Of a stretch of 30,150 nt of DNA, positions 24,247-30,150 are shown in pieces. The notes under the pieces were generated by a model, which saw only the letters and a list, made by a program, of their open reading frames with translations, made no database searches and was not told the origin of the DNA. The DNA lies in NCBI GenBank assembly GCA_020026195.1, contig JAHHQW010000031.1:1-30150 (forward strand), written 5' to 3'. The number at the start of each line of letters is the position of its first letter. Position 1 is the stretch's first letter. The stretch is from Prevotella sp. Its GTDB lineage: Bacteria > Bacteroidota > Bacteroidia > Bacteroidales > Bacteroidaceae. A program made the translations under genes and the position numbers.

Positions 24247-24627
24247 ATGGTTAAATTTGTAGACGGACTTTATTATTCAGAGTCACATGAATTCGTAAAA
24301 GTTGAAGGAGAATATGGATATGTTGGTATCACAGACTTTGCACAGGATGCATTAGGAAATGTGGTATATGTTGATATGCCTGAAGAGGATGATGAATTTG
24401 AAGCAGGTGAAGATTTCGGCGCAGTAGAAAGTGTTAAGGCAGCAAGCGACCTTAAGTGCCCTGTAAGCGGTACTGTTGTAGAGGTAAATACAGATCTTGA
24501 AGATGCTCCTGACATGATTAACAAGGATGCATTCGGCAGCTGGATCATGAAGATTAAGCTGAGCGATGCTTCAGAACTTGACAACCTTATGGATGCCAAG
24601 GCATACAAAGAATTCTGCGAGAAATAA
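24247..24627 (+). CDS. gcvH: Glycine cleavage system H protein (lipoyl carrier)
   Basis: GcvH is the lipoylated shuttle that carries the aminomethyl group between GcvP, GcvT and Lpd. The 126 residues show YSESHEFVK near the start, GYVGITDFAQDALGNVVYVDMP (24-45) and the lipoylation site Lys64 in AVESVKAASD. The downstream PVSGTVVEVN and a GSWIMKIK segment are typical. It lies between gcvT and gcvPA; an 11-bp hairpin sits in the gap before gcvPA. Confidence 0.97.
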   Translation: MVKFVDGLYYSESHEFVKVEGEYGYVGITDFAQDALGNVVYVDMPEEDDEFEAGEDFGAVESVKAASDLKCPVSGTVVEVNTDLEDAPDMINKDAFGSWIMKIKLSDASELDNLMDAKAYKEFCEK

Positions 24628-24645
24628 TTCTCCACTTATATAAGG

Positions 24646-24681
24646 TTTAAGCGTGCAGAAAATGTTTATGGCACGCTTAAA
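24646..24681 (+). terminator. Hairpin between gcvH and gcvPA
   Basis: TTTAAGCGTGC (24646-24656) pairs perfectly over 11 bp with GCACGCTTAAA (24671-24681) around a 14-nt loop, followed by TCTTTAAAA. It is terminator-like but sits inside the glycine cleavage cluster, 35 nt before the gcvPA start. Confidence 0.7.
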
Positions 24682-24716
24682 TCTTTAAAACCTAATAAAA
24701 ACACAAATATAATACT

Positions 24717-26045
24717 ATGCAATTCAAATATTTTCCGCACACAGACGAAGATATTAAGACAATGCTTGACAAAATCGGCGTAAAGAGTCTTAATGACCTT
24801 TACAGCGAGATTCCGGAAAGCTTGCTCTTTAAGAAAGAATACGATCTTCCTGAGGCAATGAGCGAACTTGAGATTCGCAATTTCCTTAATAAGGTAGGAA
24901 ATGAAAATAAACAGCTTACGATATTCGCAGGTGCAGGTGCATACGACCATTATACACCTTCAATCATTCCTAATATTGTTGAACGTTCAGAATTCCTGAC
25001 CAGTTATACTCCGTATCAGGCTGAGATTTCTCAGGGTACGCTCCACTATATTTTCGAATATCAGAGCATGATGGCAGAACTTACAGGCATGGATGTTTCT
25101 AACGCCTGTATGTATGATGGCGCTACAGCCACTGCCGAAGCAGCCATTATGGCTTTCAATAACAAGAAAAAGAGTACCAAGGTACTTGTTTCTGAGACAG
25201 TAGATCCCAAGACAGTACGTGTGGTAAAGACATATGCCAAGTACCATGGTTTCGAAATCGAGATGGTGGCACAGAAAGACGGAGTTACCGACAAGGCTGA
25301 CATGGATGCAAAGTTTGCAGAAGGCGGTGTAGGCGGTATGATAGTTCAGCAGCCTAACTACTACGGTATTGTAGAAGATTATACAGGTTATGCAGACACA
25401 TGTCACGACAATAAGGGTCTGTTCGTTATGAATGCCGTTGCAGCCGACCTTGCACTACTTAAGACTCCTGGCGAGTGGGGTGCAGACGTTGCGGTTGGTG
25501 ACGCTCAGTCACTTGGTGTTCCTGTGGCATTCGGAGGTCCGTATGTAGGATATCTCTGCGTTACAGAGAAACTTATCCGTAAGATGCCGGGACGTATCGT
25601 AGGTAAGACTGTCGATAATAAGGGACAGCGTGCCTTCGTTCTTACACTCCAGGCTCGTGAGCAGCACATTCGTCGTCAGAAGGCTACATCTAACATCTGC
25701 TCTAACCAGAGTCTGATGGCACTGTGGGTTACAATCTATATGTCACTTATGGGTAAGCAGGGCATTAAGGAAGCAGCCGAGATGAGTTACGATGCAGCTC
25801 ACTATCTGGCAGATCAGCTGGTAGCTACTGGAAAGTTCAAGATGAAATATAATAATACGTTCTTCAATGAATTCTGCGTTGAATATGATGGTTGTGCAGA
25901 CTGTCTGCAGAAACGTTTCATCGAAAACGGAATTTTAGGTGGTGTTAAAATCGACGACCATACTATTATGTTTGCCGTTACTGAGAAACGTACTAAGGAA
26001 GAAATCGATAAATTAATCTCAATAGCTAAGGAGGACGTAAAATGA
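24717..26045 (+). CDS. gcvPA: Glycine dehydrogenase (decarboxylating) subunit 1
   Basis: This is the alpha subunit of the two-part P protein, which decarboxylates glycine and passes the aminomethyl group to GcvH. The 442 residues correspond to the N-terminal half of the single-chain GcvP. Recognisable blocks are FAGAGAYDHYTPSIIPNIVE, the YTPYQAEISQGTLH segment, FEYQSMMAELTGMDVSNACM, and MPGRIVGKTVDNKGQRAFVL with LQAREQHIRRQKATSNICSN towards the C-terminus. It lacks the PLP lysine, which is in subunit 2. Its TGA overlaps the gcvPB ATG (ATGA), implying coupled translation of the two subunits in equal amounts. Confidence 0.97.
   Translation: MQFKYFPHTDEDIKTMLDKIGVKSLNDLYSEIPESLLFKKEYDLPEAMSELEIRNFLNKVGNENKQLTIFAGAGAYDHYTPSIIPNIVERSEFLTSYTPYQAEISQGTLHYIFEYQSMMAELTGMDVSNACMYDGATATAEAAIMAFNNKKKSTKVLVSETVDPKTVRVVKTYAKYHGFEIEMVAQKDGVTDKADMDAKFAEGGVGGMIVQQPNYYGIVEDYTGYADTCHDNKGLFVMNAVAADLALLKTPGEWGADVAVGDAQSLGVPVAFGGPYVGYLCVTEKLIRKMPGRIVGKTVDNKGQRAFVLTLQAREQHIRRQKATSNICSNQSLMALWVTIYMSLMGKQGIKEAAEMSYDAAHYLADQLVATGKFKMKYNNTFFNEFCVEYDGCADCLQKRFIENGILGGVKIDDHTIMFAVTEKRTKEEIDKLISIAKEDVK
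26028..26034 (+). promoter_or_regulatory. Shine-Dalgarno sequence for gcvPB inside gcvPA
   Basis: AAGGAGG lies 7 nt before the gcvPB ATG at 26042. Such strong Shine-Dalgarno matches are uncommon in front of the other genes of this window. Here it lies within the last codons of gcvPA, where the start overlaps the upstream stop. Confidence 0.6.
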
Positions 26046-27520
26046 ACAACAGATTATATGGCAATTTGATATTCGAACTTTCTAAGGAAGGTCGAAAGGC
26101 TTATTCTCTTCCGAAGAATGAGTTTGCAAAATATTCTACAAAAGACATTCCTGCCTCTTTAAGAAGAGCAAAGGATGCTGAAATGCCCGAATGCGATGAG
26201 ATGACAGTGGTTCGCCACTACACAAACCACAGTGAAAACAACTTTGGCGTTAATAATGGTCTCTATCCTTTAGGCAGCTGTACAATGAAGTACAACCCTG
26301 TTATTAACGAAGAGGTAGCAATGATGCCTCAGTTCAATAACATTCACCCGTCGCAGCCAGACTGTACATGCCAGGGATGTCTGCATGTTTACTATGAATT
26401 GCAAAAACAGCTTGCAGCACTTACAGGTCTGAGCGAATTTACTCTGAATCCGTTTGCTGGTGCTCATGGTGAACTTACAGGTCTTATGACAATTCGTGCC
26501 TACCACATGAGCCGTGGAGATAATAAACGTACAAAGGTTATTATCCCTGATTCAGCACATGGAACGAATCCTGCTTCAGCAGCAGTCTGTGGTCTTGAAG
26601 TCGTAGAGGTAAAGAGTACAAAGGACGGTATTGTTGACGTTGAAGATCTTAAGGGACTTCTTGACGATTCTGTCGCTGCCATGATGATGACAAACCCGAA
26701 CACTCTTGGTTTGTTTGAACAGCAGATACCAGAGATTACAAAATTAGTTCATGAATGTGGTGGTCTGATGTATTACGATGGAGCAAACTTCAACCCGCTG
26801 GTAGGTGTTGCACGTCCTGGTGACATGGGATTCGATGTAATGCACATCAATATACACAAGACATTCTCTACACCTCACGGTGGTGGTGGTCCTGGTTCTG
26901 GTCCTGTAGGCGTACGTGCCGGATTAGAGCAGTTCCTTCCTAACCCAAGAGTTAGAAAAGATGCAGAAGGTAAGTATCATGTAGACTGCGACGAACATTC
27001 ACTTGGTTTCGTTAGTGGCTGGATGGGTAACTTCCTTGTATATCTGCGCTGCTATGTATATATTCTCACACTTGGTAAGGAGAATGTTAAGATGGTAGGT
27101 CCTCTTGCAGTACTCAATGCTAACTACATTAAGGAATCTCTGAAGGATGTTTACGAACTTCCTATCGATGTTCTCTGCAAGCACGAATTTGTATTCGACG
27201 GTCTTAAAGATAAGTCTACAGGCGTTACTACAATGGATGTTGCTAAGCGTCTGCTCGACTACGGTTATCATGCTCCTACAATCTACTTCCCGTTGCTGTT
27301 CCATGAGTCATTCATGATCGAGCCTACAGAAACAGAAAGCAAGGATACAATTGATGGATTTATTGGTGTACTGCGTAAGATTGCAGAAGAAGCAAAGACA
27401 AATCCTGACATCGTAAAGAGCGCACCTCACGATACACCTATCGGACGTGTCGATGATGTCCTTGCAGCTATGAACCCCGTGGTTACATATCGCCAGCTTA
27501 TAGCTGAGAACAATCAGTAA
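26042..27520 (+). CDS. gcvPB: Glycine dehydrogenase (decarboxylating) subunit 2
   Basis: This is the beta subunit of the split P protein, carrying PLP. The 492 residues include YPLGSCTMKYNP (75-86), NPFAGAHGELTGL (136-148) and SAHGTNPASA (171-180). The Schiff-base lysine is Lys273 in HINIHKTFSTPHGGGGPG, whose glycine-rich loop is the family signature. The C-terminal part contains HAPTIYFPLLFHESFMIEPTE, normal for the enzyme. It starts in a 4-nt overlap with gcvPA and has a good Shine-Dalgarno sequence. After its stop a hairpin precedes lpdA by about 21 nt. Confidence 0.97.
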   Translation: MNNRLYGNLIFELSKEGRKAYSLPKNEFAKYSTKDIPASLRRAKDAEMPECDEMTVVRHYTNHSENNFGVNNGLYPLGSCTMKYNPVINEEVAMMPQFNNIHPSQPDCTCQGCLHVYYELQKQLAALTGLSEFTLNPFAGAHGELTGLMTIRAYHMSRGDNKRTKVIIPDSAHGTNPASAAVCGLEVVEVKSTKDGIVDVEDLKGLLDDSVAAMMMTNPNTLGLFEQQIPEITKLVHECGGLMYYDGANFNPLVGVARPGDMGFDVMHINIHKTFSTPHGGGGPGSGPVGVRAGLEQFLPNPRVRKDAEGKYHVDCDEHSLGFVSGWMGNFLVYLRCYVYILTLGKENVKMVGPLAVLNANYIKESLKDVYELPIDVLCKHEFVFDGLKDKSTGVTTMDVAKRLLDYGYHAPTIYFPLLFHESFMIEPTETESKDTIDGFIGVLRKIAEEAKTNPDIVKSAPHDTPIGRVDDVLAAMNPVVTYRQLIAENNQ

Positions 27521-27550
27521 GTTTGATAAAATCGTTTCAATTTATAAAAT

Positions 27551-27586
27551 AAAAGGGGAGGGGCACGTTTTAGTCTTTCCCCTTTT
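27551..27586 (+). terminator. Hairpin between gcvPB and lpdA
   Basis: AAAAGGGGA (27551-27559) pairs with TCCCCTTTT (27578-27586) around an 18-nt loop. The 3' arm ends in four T's, as in an intrinsic terminator. The lpdA ATG is only 21 nt beyond, leaving no room for an independent promoter downstream of it. Confidence 0.75.
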
Positions 27587-27607
27587 AACTAAAACCTTAA
27601 ACCAATA

Positions 27608-28960
27608 ATGACTAAAACAGATCTTATTATAATAGGCAGCGGTCCCGGCGGATATAAGACAGCCGAATATGCTGCAAAACACGGACTTCAGGTTATAATT
27701 TTCGAAGATAAGCATGCAGGTGGAACATGTCTTAATGAAGGATGCATTCCAACAAAGGCTTTCTGTCATCATGCAGAAATTATTGACGAACTGAAAGAGA
27801 GTGAAGCTCTCGGTCTTGATAATCTTAGTTACGAACTTAATTTTAAGAAGATTGCCGACCGTAAGGCTGAAATCGTAAAGCAGTTACAGGAAGGTGTTCA
27901 GGGACTTATGTCAATGCCTGGCATACAGCTTGTAATGGCAAAGGCTGAGTTTAAGGATGCTAAGACCGTTGTTGCCAATGGAGAAGAATATACAGCTGAT
28001 AATATAATCATTGCAACAGGTTCACATTCTAAGATGCCGCCTATTGAAGGCATGGACAACGAAGGAGTATTCACATCTACCGAACTTCTCGACATCCAGT
28101 ATGTTCCAAAACGTCTGTGCATCGTCGGTGCAGGTGTCATCGGAATGGAGTTTGCAGCTGCATTTAATAGTTTTGGCAGCGAGGTTACTGTTATAGAGTT
28201 CCTCAGCGAGTGTCTGCCTCCTATTGACAGCGATATTGCAAAGCGTCTGCGTCAGAATCTTTCTAAGCGTGGTATTTCATTTAACATGAAGTGCGGTGTT
28301 AAGAAAATAGAGAAGACAGACGGAGGTCTGAACGTTACATTCGAAAATAAGAAGGGCGCTCTCGAAACAGTTGAGGCTGACATTGTTCTCGTGGCAACAG
28401 GTCGTGGTGCAAATGTTCAGGGCTTCGGCCTTGAGAACACAGGCGTGGAGACAGCACGTCCGGGTATTGTAGTGGATGATAACATGAAGACAAATGTTGA
28501 GCACATATATGCAATTGGTGATGTAAACGGTCGCTGTATGCTTGCTCATGCTGCTACATTCCAGGGTATGCGTGCCGTAAACAATATTCTCGGCATTAAG
28601 GATGACATTATTCTCAATAACATTCCTTCGGCAGTATTTACTAATCCTGAGGTCGGTGGTGTTGGTCTTACAGAAGATGCATGCAAGGCTCAGGGTATTG
28701 AATATACAGTTAAGAAAGCATTCTATCGTGCCAACGGTAAGGCAATGGCTATGAACGCGACAGAAGGCTTGCTGAAACTTATAGCCGACAAGGATGGTAA
28801 AATTATAGGCTGCTATCTCTATGGCGCTCATGCCGCAGATATAGCACAGGAAATAAGCGTTCTCATGACAAAGGGTACAACAGCTAAGGAACTTGCCGAA
28901 ATGGTTCATATCCATCCGACACTTTCTGAGATCGTTCTCGATGCTGCTGCACAGTTTTAA
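27608..28960 (+). CDS. lpdA: Dihydrolipoyl dehydrogenase (E3 / L protein)
   Basis: This FAD enzyme reoxidises the dihydrolipoyl group of GcvH with NAD. The 450-residue length is typical. FAD-binding IIIGSGPGGYKTAEYA (7-22) is followed by the redox disulfide GGTCLNEGCIPTK (Cys41 and Cys46). The NAD-binding loop is IVGAGVIGMEFAAAF, then VFTNPEVGGVGLTE in the interface domain and the active-site base HIHPTLSE (His436, Glu441). Position after gcvPB indicates that it is the L protein of glycine cleavage, although it could also serve 2-oxoacid dehydrogenases elsewhere. A clear terminator follows. Confidence 0.96.
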   Translation: MTKTDLIIIGSGPGGYKTAEYAAKHGLQVIIFEDKHAGGTCLNEGCIPTKAFCHHAEIIDELKESEALGLDNLSYELNFKKIADRKAEIVKQLQEGVQGLMSMPGIQLVMAKAEFKDAKTVVANGEEYTADNIIIATGSHSKMPPIEGMDNEGVFTSTELLDIQYVPKRLCIVGAGVIGMEFAAAFNSFGSEVTVIEFLSECLPPIDSDIAKRLRQNLSKRGISFNMKCGVKKIEKTDGGLNVTFENKKGALETVEADIVLVATGRGANVQGFGLENTGVETARPGIVVDDNMKTNVEHIYAIGDVNGRCMLAHAATFQGMRAVNNILGIKDDIILNNIPSAVFTNPEVGGVGLTEDACKAQGIEYTVKKAFYRANGKAMAMNATEGLLKLIADKDGKIIGCYLYGAHAADIAQEISVLMTKGTTAKELAEMVHIHPTLSEIVLDAAAQF

Positions 28961-28988
28961 AGTATTAGGTTAATATCATTTTTACATT

Positions 28989-29018
28989 AAACCCGGTTCT
29001 TTTGTTAGAGCCGGGTTT
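28989..29018 (+). terminator. Terminator of the glycine cleavage cluster
   Basis: AAACCCGGTTCT (28989-29000) pairs with AGAGCCGGGTTT (29007-29018) over 12 bp with one G-U and a 6-nt loop. The outer bases CATT and AATG extend pairing past a one-base bulge. T's overlap the 3' arm. This is a strong terminator 28 nt after the lpdA stop. Confidence 0.85.
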
Positions 29019-29307
29019 TAATGTTTATGTAAAGTCTGTGATTATGAAATAAATATCTTCTTACTGTTTTGTTTTATCTGATATTTTTAATGTTTCGTAT
29101 CGAATAAACTGATGTTGCATGTCTCTTAGCTTCTGTCATTACGAAAGTCTTTTGATGTAGTGACAAAAGTTTGCAAACAAGTCATGTTTACCCAAAAGCA
29201 ATATTCCCTACTCGTATAAGTATCAGTATAATGTAGAATACTATCAGAAAATTGTATTGTAGTATCTAAAATAAAGAAGTGGAAGATGCTTAATTATGTT
29301 GTTTTCA
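29019..29307. other. AT-rich convergent intergenic region
   Basis: With the terminator just before it, this makes a gap of about 350 bp between the convergent lpdA and SDR genes. I find no open frame of note. A perfect 10-bp palindrome, GTTTGCAAAC, lies at 29169-29178. No clear terminator for the minus-strand SDR gene was recognised. Confidence 0.55.
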
Positions 29308-30039
29308 TCAGTTATGTATTGGCATATGTTTCCATATACATCTTGGAATCATTCGCCAGAAGAATACTAACAAGCGGTAGCGCCAGTCAATTGTGGCAAT
29401 GCGTTTCTTGTTATTTATTGCATGTAATATGTGCCTTGCTACGTTTTCCGTCTTCATCAGCATAGGATAGTTCTTGCCATCGTTTAAAAGGTCAGTGGCA
29501 ACGAAACCGGGACGGATGTCAGTAAAGGCAATGTCTAAATGCTGCATGTGTGCTAACTGTTCTAAGGCATCAATATAAGTGTTCTGCATGCGCTTAGTTG
29601 CAGAGTAGGATGGAGCAGTGCCTAAACCTTTAGTGCCGGCAATGGAACTGACAATTGCAATATGTCCGTGACCTACAGATTTGAAATAATTGAATGCTGT
29701 TGTCACCATGCGTACGAAGCCTGTGCCGTTTGTTTCAAGAGTATTAATCTCAATATTCTGATTAAGAGACATATTCTGATTACCAATGCCAGAGCAGTGA
29801 AAATACAGATCCATTCCGTTCATTTTAGTAATAAGTTCCTTAAGACTTTCTGAAGCATGTTCGTCACGAATATCAATAGCCTGTATAAAAATACGTTCTG
29901 GAGCAAGAGCCTTAAACTCCTGCAACTTCTCCTCACGTCTGCCCGCAATACCAAGTGTCCATCCTTCGTTAAGAAACAGTCTTGCCGTTTCACGTCCTAT
30001 GCCCGATGTGGCACCGACAATTATAGCACGTTTAGTCAT
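29308..30039 (-). CDS. Short-chain dehydrogenase/reductase
   Basis: This 243-residue NAD(P)-dependent oxidoreductase has the classical SDR fold. The cofactor loop is VGATSGIGRETA (8-19), and an Arg-rich GRREEK (33-38) after the second strand favours NADPH. Asn104 in ETNGTG, Ser131/Ser132 in IVSSIAG, and Tyr145 and Lys149 in YSATK form the catalytic set; the usual NNAG is HCSGIG here. RPGFVATDL is the expected post-catalytic loop. The C-terminus (DWRYRLLVFFWRMIPRCIWK) is hydrophobic and basic and may touch the membrane. Substrate unknown. It seems to follow another minus-strand gene by about 30 nt, which would make it a distal operon gene. Confidence 0.92.
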   Translation of the reverse strand: MTKRAIIVGATSGIGRETARLFLNEGWTLGIAGRREEKLQEFKALAPERIFIQAIDIRDEHASESLKELITKMNGMDLYFHCSGIGNQNMSLNQNIEINTLETNGTGFVRMVTTAFNYFKSVGHGHIAIVSSIAGTKGLGTAPSYSATKRMQNTYIDALEQLAHMQHLDIAFTDIRPGFVATDLLNDGKNYPMLMKTENVARHILHAINNKKRIATIDWRYRLLVFFWRMIPRCIWKHMPIHN

Positions 30040-30071
30040 TTCTTATTGTATGTTTAATATATAAACGAAAA

Positions 30072-30150
30072 TCATTCTGTTTTGTTGTAATGATTTAGGC
30101 TCAGTAGATAATCAATGGGGATAGCCATATAGCTTAGCGATTCTAAAAAG
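30072..30150 (-). CDS. Probable 3' end of a minus-strand gene cut by the window edge
   Basis: On the minus strand one frame stays open from the window edge to a TGA at 30074-30072, encoding a 25-residue C-terminus (FLESLSYMAIPIDYLLSLNH, then YNKTE). It lies 32 nt upstream of the SDR start, with no consensus promoter in the gap, as expected for a preceding operon gene. The fragment is too short to identify, and chance openness over 26 codons cannot be excluded. Confidence 0.35.
   Translation of the reverse strand, partial: FLESLSYMAIPIDYLLSLNHYNKTE

Noticed and set aside
29169..29178. Palindrome GTTTGCAAAC as an operator
   Set aside because: A single 10-bp palindrome in AT-rich DNA between convergent genes is expected by chance often enough, and no promoter is near it.
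1..30150. CRISPR arrays, insertion sequences, prophage, toxin-antitoxin or defence genes
   Set aside because: No regularly spaced direct repeats, transposase, integrase or known defence-domain proteins were recognised; all sizeable genes fit core functions.

Overview
The window looks like chromosomal DNA of a Bacteroidales bacterium, most likely Prevotella or a close relative. The evidence is sequence-based: Bacteroidetes-type promoters (TTTG, 18-20 nt, TAnnTTTG) lie in front of several genes, start codons mostly lack Shine-Dalgarno sequences, and several proteins are of Bacteroidetes type (PtpA-like S9 peptidase, Lys-type SerA without an ACT domain, separate GcvPA and GcvPB, RlmL-like methyltransferase with an RG-rich tail). 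I see no insertion sequence, phage, CRISPR array, integrase or attachment site. This is core chromosome rather than an accessory island.

Layout. 1-5.2 kb, minus strand: an apparent operon rlmL-like / ptpA-like / purD, read from a consensus promoter near 5.17 kb and closed by a bidirectional terminator at the left edge. 5.2-5.8 kb: AT-rich gap with no gene that I can support. 5.8-8.2 kb, plus strand: tightly packed nitroreductase / DUF2520 Rossmann protein / KdsC-like phosphatase / Maf. 8.4-13.5 kb: gyrA followed by two tandem paralogous exported TPR proteins. 13.5-14.9 kb: DbpA-like DEAD-box helicase with its own promoter. 14.9-19.0 kb: serC, serA, a DUF1015 protein and a YigZ/IMPACT protein. 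19.05 kb: tRNA-Ser(CGA). 19.2-21.9 kb: glucosaminidase with LysM domains, Mrp-type ATPase, DUF1232 protein. 21.96-22.9 kb, minus strand: GNAT/FemAB-like protein. 23.1-29.0 kb: a complete glycine cleavage system, gcvT-gcvH-gcvPA-gcvPB-lpdA. 29.3-30.15 kb, minus strand: a short-chain dehydrogenase and probably the 3' end of one more gene.

Functional theme. Serine synthesis (SerC, SerA), glycine breakdown to one-carbon units (GcvTHP and Lpd) and a glycine-consuming purine step (PurD) all lie within 30 kb. The rest is information processing (GyrA, RlmL, DbpA-like helicase, tRNA) and envelope or housekeeping functions (KdsC, Maf, glucosaminidase).

Most interesting points. (1) The DUF1015 protein sits in the serine cluster and carries a DGHHR motif like that of the ParB-like serine kinase SerK. 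(2) tRNA-Ser(CGA) appears to have swapped the near-universal elbow pair G19-C56 for A19-U56. (3) Six terminator-like hairpins sit 20-46 nt before the start codon of the next co-directional gene, leaving little room for a separate promoter. (4) SerA has Lys where the catalytic His is expected. (5) The methyltransferase carries an RG-rich tail of about 94 residues. (6) The two TPR proteins are a diverged tandem duplication next to gyrA. I see no clearly new defence or mobile system here.
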